From NCBI GenBank assembly GCA_002427745.1, contig DIYF01000137.1:1-36785 (forward strand): a DNA stretch of 36,785 nt, read 5' to 3'. This stretch comes from Roseivirga sp. UBA6061. GTDB lineage: Bacteria > Bacteroidota > Bacteroidia > Cytophagales > Cyclobacteriaceae. Positions 24,007-32,024 of this stretch are shown in pieces. A model generated the notes under the pieces. The model was given only the letters and a program-made list of their open reading frames with translations. It was not told the origin of the DNA and did no database searches. The position numbers and the translations under genes were made by a program. How positions within the stretch are numbered: position 1 is the stretch's first letter; every line of letters begins with the position of its first letter.

Positions 24007-24918
24007 TCACCGTCTGCGGTACTCCAGCGGGGTCATTCCGGTGTGTTTTTTAAAGAAAGCGCTGAAATTATTGGGGCTGTCAAAGAGCAAAGTATAGGCG
24101 ATTTCCTTGACGCTTAAATCCGTTTGTGCCAGGTAAGCTTTAGACAGCTGCAGCAGATGATTGTGTATGTGGCTCAGTGCTGTATGTCCCGTGATGTTCT
24201 TCACCACGGCATTTAAATGATTGGGATGCACACTGAGCCGGGCGGCATAGTGGCTGGTGGAATGCAGGTTGGAAAAAGTCTCTTTATTGAAGTTTGGCTG
24301 AAAGCTGGTTTCTATCAGGGCCTGGTATCGGGTAAAGAGCCGGAGGTCTGCTGTTCGCATTTGGGTTTTTGCCGTTTCCTCATCTACCTGCTCTGTAAAA
24401 TAGCGCTTTATATAGCTGAGGAGTAAAAGCACCTCCACTTCAATAAACTCAAATTTATCCTGCGCCTCTCCATAGTACTCCTCCCATACTTTCCTGAAAA
24501 TGTTGGCGATGGTGGAGAAGTCTTCTTTGCCTATCTCAAAGGGTAGCGAGCTGTCCATCTTGAGGTACGGAAAGCGCTGTAGCATATCCGTAAAGTAGTT
24601 GGACCCGGCAATAAAGTCCTGCGAAAACATAAGGTAATAACCTTCCCAGTCTGGTATGATGTCCCAGGAGAGTATCTGAAAAGGGGTATTGAAGAACACG
24701 GTGATTCCTTCAGGAAAATCATCAAACTGGCCTGAGAACACCTTACCGCCCCCCTCAGATTTGATGGCAATGGCATAGAACTCATGCCGGAAGGGCTCCA
24801 TGGAAGTCACTACCGTTTTCATGTTCTCTTCGAAGCTTCGGATATCAAAATGCGGATGTTTCGGCTGCGGGATGTTGATGGCCTTACAGTATTCTGATAT
24901 GGTTTTGAAATGCTTCAA
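24007..24918 (-). CDS. AraC-family transcriptional regulator
   Basis: A 303-residue cytoplasmic activator. Residues about 1-190 form a cupin-like sensing domain (FDIRSFEENMKTVVTSMEPFRHEFYAIAI, then PEGITVFFNTPFQILSW), and about 200-303 the AraC double helix-turn-helix, with NNFSAFFKKHTGMTPLEYRRR as the signature end. No upstream in-frame ATG exists before a stop; the start used is a TTG at 24918, so translation may be weak or start elsewhere. It lies 90 bp upstream of the NTF2/hydrolase operon in the same orientation and probably controls it. Confidence 0.88.
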   Translation of the reverse strand: MKHFKTISEYCKAINIPQPKHPHFDIRSFEENMKTVVTSMEPFRHEFYAIAIKSEGGGKVFSGQFDDFPEGITVFFNTPFQILSWDIIPDWEGYYLMFSQDFIAGSNYFTDMLQRFPYLKMDSSLPFEIGKEDFSTIANIFRKVWEEYYGEAQDKFEFIEVEVLLLLSYIKRYFTEQVDEETAKTQMRTADLRLFTRYQALIETSFQPNFNKETFSNLHSTSHYAARLSVHPNHLNAVVKNITGHTALSHIHNHLLQLSKAYLAQTDLSVKEIAYTLLFDSPNNFSAFFKKHTGMTPLEYRRR

Positions 24919-25035
24919 GCGGTGAATTTTAGGTAATTATTGACTGATCTCAAAATAACCGGGTGAATCACCAACAGGAAGCCCGAAGCTGCCGAGAGCT
25001 TAACAGGCAACCCACCTGTAAGAAACCATTTGAAA

Positions 25036-25590
25036 TCAATTGAAGATTTGATTCTCAAACTGACGAAAGGAATTCAGATAGATATCCGCTGACTCTTCAA
25101 AGAGCCCCATCATAGAGTAGAAAAAATCAAAATTGTTATCACTATCCACTAAAGCCGCATTGGTATTGGCAAAGCTGATGAAGCTCTGAAAGGCAGACTG
25201 AAAAGAATATACCTCCGACAGTGCTGAAGTGACTTCCACATCCAGGTCATTTAAAACCCCGGAGTTGAGCGCCATCTGATACGCTGAGTTTTTCAGCAAG
25301 GGAGGCCTCGTTCCTTTCCATACCTCTACCTGGCTTACTTTCCTGATCGAAGAATCTGAAACCAGCCGGTGCATACTGGACAATAATTCATGGTAATATC
25401 CCACCCTTGACTGAACACCCTCTATATTAAACCTGAGCTCTTTTTTAATGCTTTCCATCGTCTTCTCTGCCCTCAGCTCTTTGTTTCGGTTTTCTCTCCA
25501 GTCATTCACGATCAACCCGAGTATGATGCCGATGGAAACAGTGAATATCTCGAATAGAATCTTACTAAAAGTGCCTGATGGTTTTTTCAT
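25036..25590 (-). CDS. DUF6090-like single-pass membrane protein
   Basis: A 184-residue protein with a positively charged start, one transmembrane helix (ILFEIFTVSIGIILGLIV, about 11-28) and then NDWRENRNKELRAEKTMESIKKELRFN, a motif seen in a Bacteroidota membrane family of unknown function (DUF6090, from memory). The remaining 130 residues are predicted helical. I can say nothing about its function. It is alone, divergent from the cyclophilin gene. Confidence 0.6.
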   Translation of the reverse strand: MKKPSGTFSKILFEIFTVSIGIILGLIVNDWRENRNKELRAEKTMESIKKELRFNIEGVQSRVGYYHELLSSMHRLVSDSSIRKVSQVEVWKGTRPPLLKNSAYQMALNSGVLNDLDVEVTSALSEVYSFQSAFQSFISFANTNAALVDSDNNFDFFYSMMGLFEESADIYLNSFRQFENQIFN

Positions 25591-25764
25591 TCTGAGTTTT
25601 GGATAGTTACAACATGAGCGGGATCAGACCGGCTGCCCCTTGTCTGACAGACGAAAAAGACCTGTTCATCATTACAAGAGTACCACAGGGTTAATCCGGC
25701 AGGTTCATTCCCCGCTCTCATAAACATCATTGTTCACTCAGTGTCTTTCTGATAACTTCCTTAC

Positions 25765-26337
25765 ATGAAAAAAGCTTTTGCGACCTTACTATTCATGCTC
25801 TCAGCGACCGTGTGGGCTCAGGACACCGTCAGGGTAGTGATCAATACTTCACTCGGGGAGATAGAGGCTGAACTCTATGCCGAAAAGGCGCCTGTTACCG
25901 TTACCAACTTCCTGCGCTATATCGATGCCGGTCTTTATAGTAACAGCAGCTTTTACCGGGTATGTACACCCGAAAATGAAGCGACCAGAGACGTGAAAAT
26001 CGAAGTGATACAGGGAGGCAATGTGGAGAGGTCAAAGGCTTTTGAGGCGATTAGACTGGAAACCACCCGTCAGACCGGAATATCACATGAGGATGGAATG
26101 CTGTCGATGGCCCGTACCGGTGAGCCACACTCTGCCACAAGCCATTTCTTTATCTGTATAGGCCCTCAGCCGGAACTGGATTTCGGGGGCAAACGCAGCG
26201 CTGATGGTCAGGGCTTCGCTGCCTTTGGCAAGGTTACCCGGGGAATGGATATCGTGAAAAAAATTCAGCAGGGAGCAAACGAAAGACAAAGACTCAAAGA
26301 GCCCGTTGCCATACTCACGATCAAACGGGCCGGATAG
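25765..26337 (+). CDS. Secreted cyclophilin-type peptidyl-prolyl isomerase
   Basis: A 190-residue cyclophilin with a signal peptide (MKKAFATLLFMLSATVWAQ). The fold motifs are TSLGEIEAELYAEKAPVTV (start), FYRVC with its Arg (the catalytic arginine position), VIQGGN, SATSHFFICI and FAAFGKVTRGMDIVKKI (end). It catalyses cis-trans isomerisation of proline bonds in the periplasm, helping folding of exported proteins. Unlike short cyclophilins it has an insert after FYRVC (CTPENEATRDVKIEV). No operon partner. Confidence 0.92.
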   Translation: MKKAFATLLFMLSATVWAQDTVRVVINTSLGEIEAELYAEKAPVTVTNFLRYIDAGLYSNSSFYRVCTPENEATRDVKIEVIQGGNVERSKAFEAIRLETTRQTGISHEDGMLSMARTGEPHSATSHFFICIGPQPELDFGGKRSADGQGFAAFGKVTRGMDIVKKIQQGANERQRLKEPVAILTIKRAG

Positions 26338-26611
26338 AAAAACTAAAGCCCCCGGACTACTACGACCAGGGGCTACCGGAGCATGCCTTAAAGATATGTC
26401 ATGAGTCTTATACATGCCTCCGATTTGACTATTATGGAACTAAAGAAGGTTTCTTTTCATGTCTTGTTGTTTTGGTTCTGTCTCCTTGCTCACCCTTGCC
26501 CCGATGGGAAATGCTGTTGTTCTTAATCACTCCCATTAGGGACTCAACAGGGCGGGTACAAACTAACAAAAAGGATATTTTGAGTGTGTTTTCTTTGTTT
26601 TTGATGTCTTT
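26338..26611. other. Intergenic region without a supported gene
   Basis: A 6-bp hairpin (AGCCCC at 26347-26352, GGGGCT at 26369-26374) lacks a T-run, so it is a weak terminator candidate for the cyclophilin gene. A 71-codon minus-strand frame (26432-26647) has no family resemblance and is not accepted. No repeat or promoter was recognised. Confidence 0.35.
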
Positions 26612-26677
26612 CAAAAAAAGGTAATGACTGCATCGGGACCGGGCCAAAATAGGTCCCGATGGTGGGAATCAGTCATT
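26612..26677 (-). terminator. Large two-part terminator overlapping the kelch stop codon
   Basis: A perfect 10-bp stem, CATCGGGACC (26631-26640) with GGTCCCGATG (26652-26661), is extended by AATGACTG (26623-26630) pairing with CAGTCATT (26670-26677) across an eight-base bulge. On the minus strand seven T residues follow (26613-26619). The stop codon of the kelch gene (26669-26671) lies in the outer arm. Confidence 0.7.
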
Positions 26678-27676
26678 TTCTTCATATGCTTCCAGGGGGT
26701 CAAAGAGCCAGATATCATCAAAACGGGAATTGCCGTTTCTGCCGGTCACCACATAGCCCACATTATTGATGGTAAAAGCCACTGCAGCCGTTCTGGCCCT
26801 ACCTTCAAAACCTGTCTTTTCTATCCAGTCATCATCTACCGGATCGTACTCCCATGTATCTGCCAAAGTTCCGTCTGCCACCCCGGTTGACAGGTACGCC
26901 TTTCCGTTGACCACAAAGGCCACGGCATTGGACCGTGCTATGTCATCATCTCCGCTTTGCGTATCATCCAGGTCACTGAGCTCGGTCCAGCGATCGTCTA
27001 CCGGATCATACTTCCATAAATCATCTTCCAGGATATCATTGTTGCTGCCTCCGCCTACATAGGGCACGCCATCAATGGTGAAGGTGAAGGCACCGATACG
27101 CTTTGAACCTCCCACACTGGTGCGCTGGGTCCATACATCCGTGGCAGGGTCATACTCCCAAAAGTCCTTGAGGTTATTACTACCGTCAAAGCCGGTTCCG
27201 ATATAGCCTTTGTCGCCAATACCGAAAGCGATGGCACTATGCCTTGCCGGACCGGCCAGATCAGCCACCTGCTTCCAGGTATCCAGGGCAGGATCGTATT
27301 CCCAGAAATCATTCAGTTCGTCACTCCCGTCATAACCTCCCCCGATATAACCTTTGCCATTTACAGTAAAGGCCATGGCCGCACTTCTGGCCACACCGGG
27401 GAAATCAGCCAGGCGTCTCCAGGCATCCCGATCGGGGTCGTATTGCCAGAAATCGTTCAGTCGGTTATCTCCGTCATATCCGGTACCCACGTAGCCAATA
27501 CCGTTGATGGCAAAGCCGGCTGCTCCGCTGCGGATTGCTCCTTCAAAGTCTGATTTTTCTACCCAGTTGCCTTCATCCGGGGTTCCGGGTACGCCATCAT
27601 CTGAGCAGCTCAGTAAAGACATCAGGCACAGACTCAGACAGGTCAGTACAATACTTTTTAACTTCATCATGATCAT
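26669..27676 (-). CDS. Kelch-repeat lipoprotein
   Basis: A 335-residue lipoprotein (LMSLLSC, Cys24). Six kelch-like repeats of about 48-55 residues form a probable beta-propeller, with the unit GKGYIGxGYDGxxxLNDFWEYDPxxDxW and the preceding 'ARSAAMAFxxN'. Kelch propellers usually bind proteins or sugars; the partner is unknown. Its ATG overlaps the stop of the upstream DUF4270 gene by four bases (ATGA), so it is translated with it and probably works with it on the outer membrane. Confidence 0.9.
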   Translation of the reverse strand: MIMMKLKSIVLTCLSLCLMSLLSCSDDGVPGTPDEGNWVEKSDFEGAIRSGAAGFAINGIGYVGTGYDGDNRLNDFWQYDPDRDAWRRLADFPGVARSAAMAFTVNGKGYIGGGYDGSDELNDFWEYDPALDTWKQVADLAGPARHSAIAFGIGDKGYIGTGFDGSNNLKDFWEYDPATDVWTQRTSVGGSKRIGAFTFTIDGVPYVGGGSNNDILEDDLWKYDPVDDRWTELSDLDDTQSGDDDIARSNAVAFVVNGKAYLSTGVADGTLADTWEYDPVDDDWIEKTGFEGRARTAAVAFTINNVGYVVTGRNGNSRFDDIWLFDPLEAYEEND

Positions 27677-29007
27677 TCTATCAGTTTGGTCATATATATT
27701 TTTAAGGTCAGACCGGAAGAGCCATAGCCGGCTCCGCCAATGGTCAGTCGGTTTATCGAATTGAGTATACCATTAGGGGTAGGGCTCACCACCAGCGCCA
27801 GTCCCTGGTCGCCCTCTTCCTGAAGCTGCTGAAAAACGAATTCAGTGACATCGAATTCATAAAAGGCAAAGAGGTTCAATTCTTCATCTGCCTGAAGGTG
27901 GGCGTATTGCGCAGAGACGGCACTTCCCGAAACATTGAAGAACACCTGACCTATCTGGTTATACTTGTTGGTAATAAAGAGTGCCAGGGAATCCGGAAGC
28001 TCTGTGATTTCCCGGTAAGAGCCCTTGACAGGTTCAATGCGGAGTATCGCTGCATTCACGATATACTCCTTGTCGAGCTCATTAAGTTTTTTGAGAAAGG
28101 GGAAACGGACCTTTGACTGTATGCCCAGTCCTGCCTGCACATAGGTCTTACCTCCGGCTGTCTCTGCATCTACTTCCTCATCTCCACTCAGTCCGGCCAG
28201 TCCGGTGCCGGCTCTATCGGAATGGTAGCTGCTAAAGGCGATGTCTTCACGAATCTGCACGAAGTCATAGTGATAGGCTTCTGTAAACTCACCCTCTTCA
28301 TGGTAATACATGCGCAGAATGATCCTGTTCTCAAAGCTATCATTGACCGTTTGTGAGTTGGCAAAGCCAAATACCTGATAGGCCTCCTCTCCTTCCGGTT
28401 CGAGCATCAGTCCTTCAAACTCCCGCAGGAAATCGAGGTTGGTTGGATAAATCTCATTTCGTTCTGCCAGTTTAAAAAGGCGCTCGCCAAGACTGTTGTC
28501 CAGGGAGATAAAAATGGAATCACCCTCCTCCCAGTCGTGATCAAACTCAAAGCTACCCAGAGAGGTTCTCCCTGTGTTAAGCTCGTCAAAACCGAAGTAA
28601 AACTCATCATCCGTTGTTCCAAACTCTTCAACGATTTCCCTGATGTTGAACTGCTGTGTTTGCTCCCGGTCTCCCGTCACATAGCCATCATAATTGAGGA
28701 TGAGCTGCAGGGAGTCGTAAACCATATTAGTTCCTTCAAAATCAAGGAAGTTACCGGGGGCAAACTTGAAGTAAGAGCGGATTTCCAGATCGCCCAGATC
28801 CTGATGTCGCTGCCGGCCTGTCAGGATACGTGAAAGGCCGGAGGTAACGAGGCTATCGGCCAATAGTGTAGCACTTTCAATATGGAAACTGTCGAGTGCT
28901 GAAACATCAAAGCCCACCGGATCATCCACAGGAGTGAATGTGCCCGGCTGTTCGCAGCCTGCTACGCTGATGATGAGTGCTAATACAACAATGGGAATGG
29001 CCCGCAT
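27673..29007 (-). CDS. DUF4270 family outer-membrane lipoprotein
   Basis: A 444-residue lipoprotein (ISVAGCEQ, Cys18). The family features are ATLLADSLVTSGLSRILTGRQRHQD (about 47-71), the domain built around YFKFAPG and LQLILNYDGY, and the C-terminal stretch NRLTIGGAGYGSSGLTLKIYMTKL. DUF4270 proteins occur widely in Bacteroidota; their function is unknown to me. It heads a two-gene operon with the kelch protein, joined by a four-base overlap. Upstream, between this gene and the DUF2165 gene, is a four-unit, 10-bp-phased TTAAC repeat that looks like a response-regulator binding site. Confidence 0.85.
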   Translation of the reverse strand: MRAIPIVVLALIISVAGCEQPGTFTPVDDPVGFDVSALDSFHIESATLLADSLVTSGLSRILTGRQRHQDLGDLEIRSYFKFAPGNFLDFEGTNMVYDSLQLILNYDGYVTGDREQTQQFNIREIVEEFGTTDDEFYFGFDELNTGRTSLGSFEFDHDWEEGDSIFISLDNSLGERLFKLAERNEIYPTNLDFLREFEGLMLEPEGEEAYQVFGFANSQTVNDSFENRIILRMYYHEEGEFTEAYHYDFVQIREDIAFSSYHSDRAGTGLAGLSGDEEVDAETAGGKTYVQAGLGIQSKVRFPFLKKLNELDKEYIVNAAILRIEPVKGSYREITELPDSLALFITNKYNQIGQVFFNVSGSAVSAQYAHLQADEELNLFAFYEFDVTEFVFQQLQEEGDQGLALVVSPTPNGILNSINRLTIGGAGYGSSGLTLKIYMTKLIE

Positions 29008-29110
29008 ATCTGACTTTATCTGAAAAGCACCTGAATCTAGGGTTTACCCTGATAGCCTGGCAGGGCTATTCAATCAAGGACTTTGATAAATCTGTGAAGG
29101 TCAGATGAGT

Positions 29111-29150
29111 TGTTAACGCCTGTTAAGGTGCGTTAAGGGCTGTTAATGAA
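29111..29150. promoter_or_regulatory. Four 10-bp-phased TTAAC repeats upstream of the DUF4270/kelch operon
   Basis: TGTTAA occurs at 29111, CGTTAA at 29131, and TGTTAA at 29121 and 29141, exactly every 10 bp. Read on the minus strand (the operon strand) this is TTAACR-N4 four times. OmpR/PhoB-type regulators bind such phased direct repeats; the PhoP boxes of Bacillus subtilis and the cyanobacterial Pho boxes use TTAAC-like units. It lies 104-143 bp before the DUF4270 ATG. Binding is inference; no such regulator is encoded in the window. Confidence 0.6.
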
Positions 29151-29170
29151 AAACGGAAAAACAGGCAGGT

Positions 29171-29656
29171 CTATTCACCATCGGGCATGAGCAGATAGAT
29201 CAGTGAGATACCGCAAATGGTTACAATTCTGAAGGCAGCAGAAATACCATTCCAGGTGGAAGATTGCCACATAAGGAACCACTCACCGCCAACAGCAATG
29301 AAACCGACAAACCATATCAGAAAAGAGAGGGTAAGACCGTAGATGGCCGGACCTTTCTTCGTTTTAAACAGGGCCACATCCTGCCGGTTTTGGAAGAGGC
29401 CTATGGCTCCCTTCCAGCAAAGAAAGGCCGCCAGGGCTTCGCCCAGAATAATGCCGATGTAGAAGATATGATGGACAATGGGTGAGGTCATGGCCCGCCA
29501 CATACCGGAGTTTTCCGGGAAGGTAGTGTCCATAGACAGCACATGCTTTACAAACTTAAAATTGGACCAGTAGTCAGTAACATTGTTAAATACCACCAGG
29601 GTGAGAAACAAGGCTATTGCAGCGATAAAGACAATTTTGGACAGACGGATGGGCAT
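29171..29656 (-). CDS. DUF2165 family membrane protein
   Basis: A 161-residue integral membrane protein with four transmembrane helices (about 8-25, 60-82, 100-122, 138-156) and a loop after the first (NNVTDYWSNFKFVKHVLSMDTTFPE) that is characteristic of DUF2165. Function unknown. The conserved WRAM and GGEWFLMWQSSTWNG segments are kept. It is preceded by about 70 bp without an obvious promoter, and may share a transcript with the membrane protein at 29728-30393. Confidence 0.8.
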   Translation of the reverse strand: MPIRLSKIVFIAAIALFLTLVVFNNVTDYWSNFKFVKHVLSMDTTFPENSGMWRAMTSPIVHHIFYIGIILGEALAAFLCWKGAIGLFQNRQDVALFKTKKGPAIYGLTLSFLIWFVGFIAVGGEWFLMWQSSTWNGISAAFRIVTICGISLIYLLMPDGE

Positions 29657-29727
29657 AGACTTGGGAGCTCAATAGGTCCTTTAAGTTTTCTCCCCATTCG
29701 AGCAGTTCTAAGTTAAGTAAATAAATA

Positions 29728-30393
29728 CTAAGCTCTCTTTATCTCGACAAACATGTACTTCAAAACAAAAAAGGCTCTGAGTAAAATTGCGAGTACCAGT
29801 GCCAGTATAAGAACCAGATAGGCGATCCTCGGAGGGTTTTCAAACAACAATTGAATAGAATGTCCCAGCGCTACTAATGGGATAATAAAGCCTCCTAAGA
29901 TAGTAACCATTTTCCAAGGGGCATCCATTAGAAAAGACCAAACATTATAGTCCTCATCCGTCCCCATAAACTCAAGGTTTATAACTGAAAAAGGAATTAA
30001 CAATTGACAAAACTCTTCACTAAATGAATTCGGCCATGCCCTTTTCAAAGTGGTCATTATTACCTTATTCATAAAGTCCATCATCACCAGACCTGAGCAG
30101 AACTGATAAAAGAGAAATACTATTATAACCGGGCTCAACCGGAGAAAGAATTGTAGGTCTATAAGCTTGAAACCTGAAAAGCTAATTTCCGAAACTCCTC
30201 CACTGGAAATCAGATAACTTACAAACCACACTAAAACAAGCATTAGAAATTTCTTAAATGTCTTGTCTTGTGCCCTGGAATAGTTGGTCACCACCATCTC
30301 CAGCATTTTACCATGATTCAGAGAATCAAACCTCGGTTTTTCTTTTACAAATTGAACCAAGGACTCTATTACTGTTCTTGACGTCTTATCCAT
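29728..30393 (-). CDS. Hypothetical multi-pass membrane protein
   Basis: A 221-residue protein with about four to five hydrophobic helices (about 48-65, 84-108, 155-175 and 190-215) and a polar N-terminus (DKTSRTVIESLVQFVKEK). I recognise no family. The DNA is more AT-rich than the neighbours, which may mean recent acquisition or simply a weakly constrained gene. Confidence 0.5.
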   Translation of the reverse strand: MDKTSRTVIESLVQFVKEKPRFDSLNHGKMLEMVVTNYSRAQDKTFKKFLMLVLVWFVSYLISSGGVSEISFSGFKLIDLQFFLRLSPVIIVFLFYQFCSGLVMMDFMNKVIMTTLKRAWPNSFSEEFCQLLIPFSVINLEFMGTDEDYNVWSFLMDAPWKMVTILGGFIIPLVALGHSIQLLFENPPRIAYLVLILALVLAILLRAFFVLKYMFVEIKRA

Positions 30394-30491
30394 AACTTTT
30401 AATAACTATCTAACACCTAGTTATCAAAACTCATGCCGAATGACTATTTTAAATTTTAAATAGGATTATAACACACTATTACACACTACCT

Positions 30492-32021
30492 CTACCTTGA
30501 AACAATGATCTTACGGGTAAAGATGTTGCCGTCTATAGACAGCTTGTAGAAATACAGGCCGTTTGCTACCTGCGATCCATCATAGGAAGAAAGATTCCAT
30601 CTCAGTTCCTGATCTCCTGCCGGCTGAATCGTTTCAGGCAGTAGTGCCTTAATGGGCGTACCCCCATTGTCAAATACCTCAATCGCTACCCTGGAGCTTT
30701 TGAGCAGTCTGTACCGGATATTCACAAATTGCTGCGTGGGGTTGGGATAGGCCTTCAATTCTATCGCCTCTTCGAGAACGATCTCATCCTCCACACCTGT
30801 CACTACCTCAGGCAGTGCCGTGGCGTATACGGTACCACCATCCTGACGATCTACATCGTCCATTCTGGCGCTGACTGCCAGGTTCAGGTCGGTAACCATA
30901 ACGGAAGCACCAAAGTAGTTGTGTGCTGTACCTTCGGGATCGTCCAGCACCTGCTTGAAAATCCAGAGGCCTCCCTCCTTTTCGTAGTAATAACTTTGCC
31001 CTACATCCAGGTTGCCGTTTACATTTACCTTGGGAGCCCCCACCACCAATCTGAAATCGGTCATGGCCACAGACTTACCAAAGTAGTCGTTCAAGGCACC
31101 TTCGGCATAGACCACCTGCTGTATCTCTTTCCAGCCATCAGGTTCGTTTCTGAAATAGTAAGCCGATCCGGCATTATTGCTCAGTCCGTCTGCCAGAAAA
31201 GCACCGGCTATAATATCGTCTCTGTTTATGGCCACAGAGGAGCCCAGAAAGTCTTTTTCTGTCCTGCCAAAGGCCTTGAGCTTAGCGGTTTGGGTATAAG
31301 TGGTCCCATCCGTAGTAAATACATAAGCCGCTCCGCTTTTATCAATGAAGTCGCTTTGGTTAGGCGCTCCGATCACCACCACATTATCGTCATTGATATC
31401 AATGCTGTAGCCAAAGTTATCGTTGGCGGCCCCGTCATCTGCGGTAAGCTTATTCGCAAAGGTCCAGGTTCCGTTTACTTTCGTAAAGTCATACACCGCA
31501 CCACTGGCATCCGCTTCGCCATTAGCCTTAATGGCTCCTACAATGATTCGGTTACCGTTGGTAGCCACGCTATGCCCGAAATAGTTGCCTGCTCCCGGAT
31601 CTGAAGCTTCTACCGTATTAGTAAGTTGCCAGTCGGTACCGTCATACTCATAGACCAGGGCTTTGCCCGTAAATGGCCCCTGCTGGAAAGTACCTATAGC
31701 CCCCACTACCAACACGGAGGATTTCATATCTATGGAGAAACCATAATTCTGGAAGGTGTTCCCGTCTGCATCCACCAGCACCTGAAATTCATCCCAGCTA
31801 TCTCCGTTTTTCTGATAGATGATCACCTTCCCGGCATCCTGTCCGGCATTGGTGGTAGAATGAGGTGTACCCACTACCAGCCAGTTTTCATCCATGGCCA
31901 TAGACCAGCCGTAGTGCTCGTGATTGTTGGAAGCAGATCGGGCTACTTCAGTCAGTTCCTGAGCTTTCAGACCTTGTCCGAAAGCGTATGCGAAGAATAT
32001 AATGGCTAATACTTTTCTCAT
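30492..32021 (-). CDS. FG-GAP-type repeat protein with T9SS sorting domain
   Basis: A 509-residue secreted protein (signal MRKVLAIIFFAYAFGQGLKAQ). About seven FG-GAP-like repeats of 50-55 residues form a probable seven-bladed propeller, with the unit 'DDNFGYSIDINDDNVVVIGAP...SGAAYVFTTD'. Residues about 425-509 form a T9SS type A sorting domain (KAYPNPTQQF to the end FTRKIIVSR), so it is exported and attached to the surface. Its ATG is 3 bp after the stop of the giant repeat protein, so the two are one operon and this protein may be its partner. Confidence 0.88.
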   Translation of the reverse strand: MRKVLAIIFFAYAFGQGLKAQELTEVARSASNNHEHYGWSMAMDENWLVVGTPHSTTNAGQDAGKVIIYQKNGDSWDEFQVLVDADGNTFQNYGFSIDMKSSVLVVGAIGTFQQGPFTGKALVYEYDGTDWQLTNTVEASDPGAGNYFGHSVATNGNRIIVGAIKANGEADASGAVYDFTKVNGTWTFANKLTADDGAANDNFGYSIDINDDNVVVIGAPNQSDFIDKSGAAYVFTTDGTTYTQTAKLKAFGRTEKDFLGSSVAINRDDIIAGAFLADGLSNNAGSAYYFRNEPDGWKEIQQVVYAEGALNDYFGKSVAMTDFRLVVGAPKVNVNGNLDVGQSYYYEKEGGLWIFKQVLDDPEGTAHNYFGASVMVTDLNLAVSARMDDVDRQDGGTVYATALPEVVTGVEDEIVLEEAIELKAYPNPTQQFVNIRYRLLKSSRVAIEVFDNGGTPIKALLPETIQPAGDQELRWNLSSYDGSQVANGLYFYKLSIDGNIFTRKIIVSR

Positions 32022-32024
32022 GAC

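Noticed and set aside
26432..26647. Minus-strand frame of 71 codons downstream of the kelch gene
   Set aside because: Low-complexity sequence with no family resemblance, and it overlaps the terminator.
30729..31604. Plus-strand frame of 291 codons opposite the FG-GAP protein
   Set aside because: It is antisense to a well-supported gene, has no signal or domain, and its repetitiveness comes from the propeller repeats read in reverse.
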